Source: Vulgatibacter sp035565615 (lineage in GTDB: Bacteria; Myxococcota; Myxococcia; Myxococcales; Vulgatibacteraceae). From it: a stretch of DNA of 38,128 bases. Position numbers and translations under genes: made by a program. The notes under the pieces are model-generated. The model did not search any database. It was not told the DNA's origin and saw only the letters and a list, made by a program, of their open reading frames with translations. Of the stretch, positions 32,108-38,128 are shown piece by piece. Position 1 is the first letter of the stretch, and each line of letters opens with the position of its first letter. The stretch spans positions 1 through 38,128 of the forward strand of contig DATMSB010000104.1 in assembly GCA_035565615.1 (NCBI GenBank). The letters run 5' to 3'.

Positions 32108-32808
32108 GCTTCGATCGGGCCCAGGCGACCCGGCACGCCCTCGCCGGGAACGACGCGTACGCGGCGGGAGACTGGGGCGGGGCCATCTCGGCCTACGAGG
32201 CGGCGCTCCAGGCCGGCGCGGACTCCGCCGACCTCTGGTTCAACCTGGGCAACGCCTGCTACCGCGCCGGGCAGACGGGCAGGGCGGCGCTCGCCTTCGA
32301 GAAGGCGCTCCGCCGCGACCCCGGCGACGAGCAGGCGCTGCGGAACCTGGAGCTGGTGCGCTCGCAGGTGACCCGGGGGGTGGTGGGCGCCCAGCGGCCG
32401 CCCTTCCTCGATCGGGTGGGCGCGCGGGTGGATCTCGAGGTGGCGTCGGCGTCGCTCCTCGCGACCTGGATCCTCGCCTTCTGCGTGCTCGCGCTGCGGC
32501 TGCGCCTGCGGGGGGCGGCGCTTCGGGCGGTGGCGGCGGGCATGGCCGCCGTGCTCCTCGCCGGGAGCGCCGTCGCCGGGGCCGCCACCTGGGCCGCGAC
32601 CCGGGTGCGCGCCGCCGGATGGGCGGTGGTCCTCACGCCGGGCGAAGTGCGGGAGGCGCCCCAGCCCGACGCGAGGGTGGCGTTCCCGATCGAGGCGACC
32701 GTCGCCGTGCGCCTCACCGCCACGGTGGGCCGGTACGTCCGCGTCGAGCTGCCCGGAGGGCTCTCGGGCTGGATCGAGGCGGCCGCCGTCGCCCCCATCG
32801 ATCCCTGA
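32104..32808 (+). CDS. batE: BatE, TPR and SH3-like membrane protein
   Basis: A 234-residue membrane protein, the last gene of the operon. One or two TPRs lie at about 5-75 (GNDAYAAGDWGGAISAYEAA, FNLGNACYRAGQTGRAALAF). Two transmembrane helices follow (about 114-132 and 138-162). A C-terminal bacterial SH3-like domain (about 173-230) has VVLTPGEVREAPQPDARV and RYVRVELPGGLSGWIEA. SH3 domains of this type bind peptidoglycan peptides or proteins in the periplasm. The start is in an ATGA overlap with batD. After the stop comes a 137-base gap holding the dehydrogenase promoter. Confidence 0.9.
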   Translation: MSFDRAQATRHALAGNDAYAAGDWGGAISAYEAALQAGADSADLWFNLGNACYRAGQTGRAALAFEKALRRDPGDEQALRNLELVRSQVTRGVVGAQRPPFLDRVGARVDLEVASASLLATWILAFCVLALRLRLRGAALRAVAAGMAAVLLAGSAVAGAATWAATRVRAAGWAVVLTPGEVREAPQPDARVAFPIEATVAVRLTATVGRYVRVELPGGLSGWIEAAAVAPIDP

Positions 32809-32854
32809 AAAACCATCCACAGGCCCGCGGGGCCGATCGCCGAGCGGGCAGGGC

Positions 32855-32860
32855 TATGCT
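32855..32860 (+). promoter_or_regulatory. -10 TATGCT upstream of the dehydrogenase gene
   Basis: TATGCT in GGGCTATGCTCGCC would start transcription near 32867, leaving a leader of about 79 bases. The ATG inside this box (32856) is in frame with the dehydrogenase but cannot be used if this is the promoter. No good -35 is visible. Confidence 0.3.
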
Positions 32861-32945
32861 CGCCCGCACCTTCCAAGGACGCTCCCCTCGTCCCCAGCTT
32901 CGAGGGGAGTTCCCTTTCGCAACGAGCAAGCGAGGGCCCGGTTCG

Positions 32946-34208
32946 ATGGAGATGGAGTGGGACGATCCGCTGTACCGCTCGACGGTGTCGATCCTCGAGC
33001 ACACCGCCGAGGCCATGAACCTCGATCTCAACATCCGCAGGCGGCTGCGCTTCCCCGATCGGGCGGTCGTCACCACCTTCCCGGTGCGGATGGACGACGG
33101 CAGCGTCGAGGTCTTCCACGGTTATCGAGTGCAACACAACAACACGCGGGGGCCCTACAAGGGCGGCCTGCGCTACTCGCCGGACGTCAACCTCGGCGAG
33201 ACCACCGCGCTGGCCATGCTCATGACCATCAAGTGCGCGGTCATGGGGATCCCCTTCGGCGGCGCCAAGGGCGGCGTCCGGGTCGACACTGGCAAGCTCT
33301 CCAAGGGGGAGCTGCAGCGCCTCACCCGCCGCTTCACCACCGAGATCATCAACGACATCGGCCCCGAGTCCGACATCCCCGCCCCCGACATGGGCACCAA
33401 CGAGCAGGTGATGTCCTGGATCATGGACACCTACTCGCAGGTGAAGGGGCGGGCGATGCCCGCGGTGGTCACCGGCAAGCCGATCGCGGTCGGCGGCTCC
33501 CTCCTCCGCAAGCAGGCCACCGGCCGCGGGGTCATCTACATCGTCGAGGCGGCGGCCAGGCACCTCGGCATCGATCTGGGCCCCTCCACGACCGCCGCCG
33601 TGCAGGGCTTCGGCAACGTGGGCGCCGAGGCGGCGTCGCGGCTCCACGAGCTGGGGGTGAAGGTCGTCGCCGTCGCCGACATCCGCGGCGGCATCCACGC
33701 CCGCAAGGGCCTCGACCTCCCCGCCCTGCGCCGCTGGTTCGAGGAGCACGGCACCGTCGCCGGCTTCCCCGGCAGCGAGCCCCTGGACGCCCAGGCGATC
33801 CTCGAGCTCCCGGTGGACGTCCTGGTCCCCGCCGCCACCAACGGCGTCATCCACGAGAACAACGTGGGGAAGCTGCGCTGCCGCATCCTCGCCGAGGGCG
33901 CCAACGGCCCCGTCACCGCTGCCGCCGACGCCATGCTGCGCGAGAACCCGGACATCTTCGTGATCCCGGACGTGCTCGCCAACGCCGGCGGCGTCACCGT
34001 CTCGTACTTCGAGTGGGTGCAGTCGCTGCAGATGTTCTTCTGGTCCGCCGAGGAGATCGACGAGCGGCTCAAGCACCTGCTCACCAAGGCCTTCACCGAG
34101 GTGGTGGACCGCGCCAGGAAGGCGAAGGTGGACATGCGCACCGCCGCGCTGATGCAGGGCATGGGGCGGGTCGCCGAGGCGATGTCGCTGCGCGGGCTCT
34201 TCCCCTGA
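32946..34208 (+). CDS. Glu/Leu/Phe/Val dehydrogenase
   Basis: A 420-residue cytoplasmic amino-acid dehydrogenase, most like NAD(P)-dependent hexameric glutamate dehydrogenase, which interconverts glutamate and 2-oxoglutarate plus ammonia. The substrate-binding Lys is in GPYKGGLRYSP (about 69-79). The catalytic Lys is in PFGGAKGGV (about 103-111). The Rossmann motif VQGFGNVG lies near 218-225, followed by VAVADIRGGI. NAGGVTVSYFEWVQ closes the active site. Length suits the roughly 420-residue bacterial/archaeal class. Glutamate is the likeliest substrate, but family members act on branched-chain or aromatic amino acids too. The ATG at 32946 has GAGGG upstream; an upstream in-frame ATG falls inside the -10. 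The Bat operon ends 137 bases before it. Confidence 0.93.
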   Translation: MEMEWDDPLYRSTVSILEHTAEAMNLDLNIRRRLRFPDRAVVTTFPVRMDDGSVEVFHGYRVQHNNTRGPYKGGLRYSPDVNLGETTALAMLMTIKCAVMGIPFGGAKGGVRVDTGKLSKGELQRLTRRFTTEIINDIGPESDIPAPDMGTNEQVMSWIMDTYSQVKGRAMPAVVTGKPIAVGGSLLRKQATGRGVIYIVEAAARHLGIDLGPSTTAAVQGFGNVGAEAASRLHELGVKVVAVADIRGGIHARKGLDLPALRRWFEEHGTVAGFPGSEPLDAQAILELPVDVLVPAATNGVIHENNVGKLRCRILAEGANGPVTAAADAMLRENPDIFVIPDVLANAGGVTVSYFEWVQSLQMFFWSAEEIDERLKHLLTKAFTEVVDRARKAKVDMRTAALMQGMGRVAEAMSLRGLFP

Positions 34209-34239
34209 GGTCGGCCTGGACCGCCGGCGGGGGGCGGGG

Positions 34240-34677
34240 CTACCGCAGGAAGTAGACCGCGAGGACCGCGAGCGGCAGCATCAGGGTCGCGATCCCCTGG
34301 AACATCGCCAGCCGCTTCATCCCGGCGGAGACGTCCGCGCCCTCGCCCTCGAGCTGCATCCCCACCTTCCGCCGCATCGCGATCGTCATGAGGTTGAAGA
34401 AGACGGCGATCAGCACGAGCGCGAGCTTGGCGTGCACGAAGCCGAGCTTGAACATGCCGCCCACCACCGCCAGGGCGATCCCCGTCAGCGGGGTCACGGC
34501 GAGCCCGATCCACTCGAAGGGCTCGAGCCGCCTCGTCACCGACCAGGCCGCCAGGCGGCCCTCGCGCCCCTGCACCTTGCGGGTCGCCACCTGGGCGGCG
34601 GTGGTGCCGAGCAGCCCGACGAACCAGGACACGAAGCCGAAGGTGTGGAAGAGCTTGAGGAGCGAGAACGTGGTCAT
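34240..34677 (-). CDS. HemJ/CopD-like four-helix membrane protein
   Basis: A 145-residue inner-membrane protein with four hydrophobic helices. It starts MTTFSLLKLFHTFGFVSWFVG, with a conserved-looking His in the first helix. A second His lies in KLGFVHAKLALVLIAV, in the third. This layout resembles HemJ (protoporphyrinogen IX oxidase, UPF0093), CopD and DUF2269 proteins, where such histidines bind haem. The exact family is uncertain; HemJ normally has a WxLxHxK-type end to this helix, which HAKL partly matches. I chose the ATG at 34677 because the fold begins there; the ATG-less extension to 34737 is hydrophilic. The gene converges on the dehydrogenase gene, with 31 bases between stops. Confidence 0.72.
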   Translation of the reverse strand: MTTFSLLKLFHTFGFVSWFVGLLGTTAAQVATRKVQGREGRLAAWSVTRRLEPFEWIGLAVTPLTGIALAVVGGMFKLGFVHAKLALVLIAVFFNLMTIAMRRKVGMQLEGEGADVSAGMKRLAMFQGIATLMLPLAVLAVYFLR

Positions 34678-34813
34678 CGGCGGGTCTCGTGGGGAAGGCG
34701 GCTGCAGCCGGGTCGAATCCGCTTCCACTAGCGGCACCGGCGGGCACGGTCAACCGCGACGCGGTGTGGAAGCGGGTCTCGCCTCGGGTTTCTCGGTGTC
34801 CGAGCGCGCGTCC

Positions 34814-35707
34814 CTACGGGAGGTCCGCGAGGGTCTGGTGTTCGCCGATCCGGCGGGAGGAGACCGCCTTCTCGGCGCGGGCCGGGTTGGGGCGGATCTC
34901 GAGCAGGTTGAGGCCGAGGACCCGGCGCAGGCGCATCTGCGCGTGGCGGGCGATGAAGCGATCGAGGGGCTCGTCGATCACCTGCGCCTGGCGGAGCGCG
35001 GCGTGGCGCACGAAGCGACGCCCGTCCTCGATCACCAGGATGCCGGAGTGGGTGACGAGGCTCACCGCGCCCGGGACGGGGGCGCGCACCACGTTGACGA
35101 GCAGGCCCTCCGGGAGGGTGTCGGCGACCTTCGCGGCGTCGGCGAGGGGGAGGTATGGGATGGTGTGGGTCCCCTCCAGCGACGGCTGCCACGGCAGCGA
35201 GCGGAGCCTGGTGCGCACCTTCCACTCGGAGGCGCCGTAGGAGATGGACGCGTGGACCACCGCGTCGCCGCCGAAGCGCGCGGTCGCCTCCCGGAGGTAG
35301 CCCTTTCGCTGCAGGTCCGGGATCCACTGGGCCTCCATCAGGTGGAGGCGGTTGTCGAAGGCCGGGGGCTTGCCGTCGGCGTAGCGGATGTCGTCGAGGA
35401 TCGGCTCCACCTCGGCGGGCGAGCGAGCCTCGCCGACGGCGATCGCCGTCTCGATGAGGGTGAGGCAGTCGACGGCGTCCCAGCGCAGCCGCGGATCGGG
35501 ATCGATCCCGGCGCCCTCGCCGAGGGGCGAGTTGCGGTAGGGGGTCCCCAGGAACGCCCGGGAGGTGCGCTTCACCCGCTCCCAGCCCGTCGCCGTCTCC
35601 GCGATCGCCGCCTCGACCCGGGCCTGGACCGCCTGGGTCGGGGAGGAGGAGAGCGCCGGGGAGGGGAGGGCGAGGGCGACGAGCAGGGGAGCGAGCAGGC
35701 GGCGCAT
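34814..35707 (-). CDS. DUF1460 N-acetylmuramoyl-L-alanine amidase-like protein
   Basis: A 297-residue exported protein of the DUF1460 family, an NlpC/P60-related fold of cell-wall amidases. The signal peptide runs to about residue 20 (LLVALALPSPALS). The pattern FLGTPYRNSPLGEG precedes the catalytic-type Cys81 in DAVDCLTLIET. The candidate His220 is in SLVTHSGILV. The RYADGKPPAFDNRLHLME segment is typical of the family. It probably acts on peptidoglycan in the periplasm. On the minus strand a TACCAT -10-like box (35722-35717) lies 9 bases before the ATG, so the mRNA may have almost no leader; there is no Shine-Dalgarno. The upstream LarA-like gene on the same strand is separated by a strong terminator. 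Confidence 0.82.
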   Translation of the reverse strand: MRRLLAPLLVALALPSPALSSSPTQAVQARVEAAIAETATGWERVKRTSRAFLGTPYRNSPLGEGAGIDPDPRLRWDAVDCLTLIETAIAVGEARSPAEVEPILDDIRYADGKPPAFDNRLHLMEAQWIPDLQRKGYLREATARFGGDAVVHASISYGASEWKVRTRLRSLPWQPSLEGTHTIPYLPLADAAKVADTLPEGLLVNVVRAPVPGAVSLVTHSGILVIEDGRRFVRHAALRQAQVIDEPLDRFIARHAQMRLRRVLGLNLLEIRPNPARAEKAVSSRRIGEHQTLADLP

Positions 35708-35752
35708 CGTACGGCGATGGTAGACCCTGGAGGCGATCCCAGGAAGGGGCAG

Positions 35753-35801
35753 GCGCCCGCCCGCGAGGATCGCGGGAGCGGCGCGCGCCGCGGGCGGGCG
35801 C
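35753..35801 (-). terminator. 13-bp perfect stem after the LarA-like gene
   Basis: GCGCCCGCCCGCG (35753-35765) is exactly complementary to CGCGGGCGGGCGC (35789-35801), with a 23-base GC-rich loop. It begins 4 bases past the stop of the minus-strand LarA-like gene. It is the longest perfect stem I found in the window and separates that gene from the DUF1460 gene. Confidence 0.55.
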
Positions 35802-35805
35802 GGGA

Positions 35806-36612
35806 TCAGCGCCCGTCCAGGAACCCCGCGCACGCGTCGGTGACGGCGAGGGCGTCGCCCGCCAGGACGCCGGTGATCCGTCCGCTCGCCTGGAGCAGGA
35901 GCAGCAGGGCGAACGCCGGCGGGGAGAGGAGCAGCACCGACTCGATCGCCGCCGGCGGCGACGGGCGCGCGGCCACTTCGGAGGCGGCGCTCGCTCCCGG
36001 TTCGTCCCTTCCGGCCGGCGGCGGCCCGGCGGCGAGGCCGAGGAGCGCGGCCCGGGTGGACGGGGCGGCGCTGCCCCACGCGACGAGCGAACCGGCGCCC
36101 ACCGCGCCGAGGTCGGGATCCCGGGTGCAGCGCCCCACGAGGATCAGCCGGTCCGCCCGCGCCACCTTCGCGGCGAGCCGCACCACCCCGAGGCGGGGCG
36201 CCCGCCCCACGGCGACGAAGCCCTCCGCCGGCCGGCCGGGCGCGCCCTCTGCGAGGTCCGCGGCCCCGGCTCCCGCGGGTGCCTCGAAAGGGACGCCCGC
36301 GCCCTCGGCGGCGTCGGGGCGCGCCGGCCCCGGCTCCACCACGAGCCAGCGCACCTCGGCGGCGCCCGCCGCCTCGAGCGCCGCGGCGATCGGGCCGGCG
36401 GCGAGGTCGCGGAGCTCGCGCGGGAGGGAGGCGTCCTGCAGCACCGCCACCCGGTCGCCGGGCTCCACGAAGATGGCGAGCGAGGGCGCGCCCAGGGGGC
36501 GGGCGAGGGCGCCGGCGATCGCGCCTTCCGGATTCGAGACGGGCGGTGCGTCCATCGCCCTCCGCGCGGCGGGAAGGAGAGGGTGGGCGCGCCCGTTCCG
36601 AACGATGTCCAT
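35806..36612 (-). CDS. Lactate racemase (LarA) N-domain-like protein, short
   Basis: A 268-residue cytoplasmic protein. Its N-terminal half matches the start of LarA/DUF2088 proteins: NPEGAIAGALARPLGAP, then FVEPGDRVAVLQDASLP, where LarA has a PGDRVAIVVxDxTRP strand. ARADRLILVGRCTRDPDLGA corresponds to the ADxVIxVG region. LarA is normally about 420 residues and holds its nickel-pincer Lys and His residues in parts that I do not find here, so racemase activity is unlikely. The C-terminal part (about 190-268) is Ala/Pro-rich with a final helix. The ATG at 36612 has GAGG at 8 bases; an ATG at 36555 with closer GGAGGG is the alternative. It is divergent from the alpha/beta hydrolase gene with about 45 bases between starts. 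Confidence 0.62.
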   Translation of the reverse strand: MDIVRNGRAHPLLPAARRAMDAPPVSNPEGAIAGALARPLGAPSLAIFVEPGDRVAVLQDASLPRELRDLAAGPIAAALEAAGAAEVRWLVVEPGPARPDAAEGAGVPFEAPAGAGAADLAEGAPGRPAEGFVAVGRAPRLGVVRLAAKVARADRLILVGRCTRDPDLGAVGAGSLVAWGSAAPSTRAALLGLAAGPPPAGRDEPGASAASEVAARPSPPAAIESVLLLSPPAFALLLLLQASGRITGVLAGDALAVTDACAGFLDGR

Positions 36613-36657
36613 CTTTTCCGCCTCACGGCCTCGCCGCGGGGACGAGGACCCTCCAGA

Positions 36658-37710
36658 TTGAGCTTCACGAAGTCCACCACGCAGGAGGAGCCGATCGCTC
36701 CCGACACGAGAGAAGGGTTCCTCGAGACCCGGGACGGCACGCGGCTCTGGTACCGGATCGCCGGCAGGGGTCCTGCCCTGGTCTGCCAGAACGGCGTCGG
36801 CGTCACCATCACGTTCTGGGAGGATCTGGCCGCCCGGTTCGCCACCAAGGGCTACTCCACCGTCCTCTGGGACTACCGCGGGCACGGCCGCTCCGACGAG
36901 CCGAAGGATCCGAGCCGGTTCACCCTCGCCACCTGCGTCGAGGATCTCCTCTTCCTCATGGACGAGCTCCGCATCGACCAGGCCTGCCTCCTCGGCCACT
37001 CGATGGGCGCGCAGCTCGGCTGGGAGTTCTACCGCTCCCATCGCGACCGGGTGAAGGCGCTGGTGCCGACCCTGGGCACCTACCGCAACGCCATCTCCTC
37101 GTTCTACGACATGCCGCGGGTGGCCCCCCGCGTCTTCGACGCCGCCCGGCTGATGGCCGAAACGTTCCCCGGCGCGGTGAAGAAGCTCACCGCGATCCCG
37201 GCGTCGCAGCCGCGCCTCGCCGACCGGGTGATGCGGGGCCTGTCGATCGTGCATCCCACCCTCTCCCCGAAGGACTGGGTGCCCGGATACCTGCAGCACA
37301 TGGCGCGCCTCGACCCCCGGGTCTTCTTCGCGCTGGCGCGGGGCATCCGCGATCACGACGCCTCGGATCTGCTCCCTCGGATCGAGGTGCCGGTGCTGGT
37401 GGTGGCGGGCGACCGCGACTTCTTCTGCCCGCCCCGGGTCGCCCGGGAGATGGCCGATCGGATTCCGGGCGCCGAGCTCCTCATGATCCCCGGCGGATCG
37501 CACGCCGCGATCATCGAGCAGCCGGCGCTCGTGGATCTGCGCCTGCAGCGCTTCCTCTCCACCCGCGCCTTTCCGGAGGCCGCGCCCACCGCCGCTGGCC
37601 GCCTCGCCCTCCTGCCCGGGGGCCGGCCCGACGCGGCCGCGGCAATCGAAGCGCCCTCCGCTCCGCGCCCCGCCACCGGCGCTGGTGCGAGCGGCTCGGA
37701 CGAGCCCTGA
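36658..37710 (+). CDS. Alpha/beta hydrolase
   Basis: A 350-residue serine hydrolase of the alpha/beta fold. The nucleophile elbow is LLGHSMGAQLG (Ser115). The acid is Asp252 or Asp254 in VVAGDRDFFCPP, and the His is His282 in PGGSHAAII. WDYRGHGRSDEP is the usual strand-4 motif. The substrate is unknown (ester, lactone or haloalkane types share this pattern). The last 45 or so residues are Ala/Pro-rich and not part of the fold. I chose the TTG at 36658: GAGGA lies about 10 bases upstream, and family similarity begins soon after. A GTG at 36583 would overlap the divergent LarA-like gene. Confidence 0.85.
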   Translation: MSFTKSTTQEEPIAPDTREGFLETRDGTRLWYRIAGRGPALVCQNGVGVTITFWEDLAARFATKGYSTVLWDYRGHGRSDEPKDPSRFTLATCVEDLLFLMDELRIDQACLLGHSMGAQLGWEFYRSHRDRVKALVPTLGTYRNAISSFYDMPRVAPRVFDAARLMAETFPGAVKKLTAIPASQPRLADRVMRGLSIVHPTLSPKDWVPGYLQHMARLDPRVFFALARGIRDHDASDLLPRIEVPVLVVAGDRDFFCPPRVAREMADRIPGAELLMIPGGSHAAIIEQPALVDLRLQRFLSTRAFPEAAPTAAGRLALLPGGRPDAAAAIEAPSAPRPATGAGASGSDEP

Positions 37711-37790
37711 CTGCGCCCGCGCCGGGCGAGTCCCGTCCATCCTCCGCCCCGGCCAGCGGCTGGCGCGTCGTGCCCCGAAGGGCCCGCGGT

Positions 37791-37818
37791 TGACCGCGCT
37801 TCCGCCAGGCGGGATCAT
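37791..37818 (+). promoter_or_regulatory. Promoter of the small exported-protein gene
   Basis: TTGACC (37791-37796), 16-base spacer, GATCAT (37813-37818). Transcription would start near 37825, directly before the AGGAGG ribosome-binding site. Confidence 0.45.
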
Positions 37819-37836
37819 CGGGGAAAGGAGGTCTCC

Positions 37837-38115
37837 ATGCGCCACCTGCTCGCCGCCGCCCTCTTCGCCCTCGCGCTCCCCCACGCCGCCCTCGCCCAGG
37901 CCGACGAGGACCGCGCCGCGGAGGCGACGGCGCCGGAGGAGACGCCCGAGCAGAAGCGGGCGCGCCTCGAGGCCGAGCGGGACGCCGCCCGCATCAAGGC
38001 GCTGAACTACGGCCTGCCCTGGTACACGCAGGAGGCGGCGGACAAGCAGAAGGAGCTGGACGAGCTGGACGCCCAGACCGCCTCCGACGAGGGCGCCGGC
38101 GACGAGCGGGAGTAG
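37837..38115 (+). CDS. Small exported hypothetical protein
   Basis: A 92-residue protein of unknown function. A clear signal peptide (MRHLLAAALFALALPHAALA) with cleavage before QADED is followed by a charged, probably helical chain: EQKRARLEAERDAARIK, a central LNYGLPWYTQEAADK, and an acidic end with SDEGAGDERE. The central aromatic segment (YGLPWYT) is the only part that looks conserved. AAAGGAGG stands at ideal spacing before the ATG, one of the strongest ribosome-binding sites in the window, and a promoter candidate lies directly upstream. It follows the hydrolase gene by 126 bases and is complete in the window. Confidence 0.7.
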   Translation: MRHLLAAALFALALPHAALAQADEDRAAEATAPEETPEQKRARLEAERDAARIKALNYGLPWYTQEAADKQKELDELDAQTASDEGAGDERE

Positions 38116-38128
38116 GAGGCTCCTCCTC

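Noticed and set aside
32856..32945. Longer dehydrogenase starting at the ATG at 32856
   Set aside because: The ATG is part of the TATGCT -10 box, and the added residues are not found in the family.

Overview
The window is high-GC DNA with the gene density of a bacterial chromosome. Its content points to a myxobacterium-like deltaproteobacterium (Myxococcota). The clues are lipoproteins with glycine-rich GGSGG-type linkers, a small periplasmic protein resembling the gliding-motility factor CglF, a multihaem cytochrome fused to a phosphoesterase-like domain, and a complete MoxR/Bat operon. The phylum is inferred from family knowledge; no rRNA gene is present. I see no convincing tRNA, CRISPR array, insertion sequence, integrase, phage module or replication origin.

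Layout. 1-2.7 kb: the 5' part of ribonuclease G and a DUF2203 gene, both on the minus strand, separated by a 611-base non-coding gap with strong hairpins. 2.8-8.6 kb: an accessory-looking cell-surface block. Two related modular Cys-rich lipoproteins flank a secreted protein of visibly lower GC, and a glycine-linker lipoprotein with a propeller-like domain faces them. 8.9-13.3 kb: a DHH phosphoesterase, TrmB (tRNA m7G methyltransferase), a secreted M14-type succinylglutamate desuccinylase/aspartoacylase-like protein and a membrane-anchored metallophosphoesterase. 13.6-17.1 kb: a three-gene coupled unit of lipoprotein, ABC ATPase and MacB/FtsX-type permease. 17.3-18.0 kb: an Ap4A-type Nudix hydrolase with an arginine-rich tail. 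18.1-21.7 kb: a minus-strand pair (tetrahaem cytochrome/phosphoesterase-like lipoprotein and a MltD-type lytic transglycosylase) divergent from a Fis-type DNA-binding protein and a ZIP metal transporter. 22.4-23.7 kb: a short-chain dehydrogenase and the CglF-like gene. 23.9-32.8 kb: an eight-gene MoxR-DUF58-BatD/DUF4381-like-BatA-BatB-BatC-BatD-BatE operon in which almost every junction is an ATGA or GTGA overlap. 32.9-38.1 kb: a glutamate/leucine-type dehydrogenase, a HemJ/CopD-like membrane protein, a DUF1460 cell-wall amidase-like protein, a LarA N-domain-like protein divergent from an alpha/beta hydrolase, and a small exported protein.

Much of the window concerns the cell envelope: lipoproteins, the lytic transglycosylase, the DUF1460 protein, the ABC exporter and the Bat complex. 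The Bat operon is the only obviously integrated multi-gene system, and it is a known type. I found no clear new defence or mobile system. The most unusual items are the haem/phosphoesterase fusion that lacks canonical metal ligands, the low-GC gene between paralogous lipoproteins, the Nudix protein with a ten-arginine run, and the acidic insertion in RNase G.
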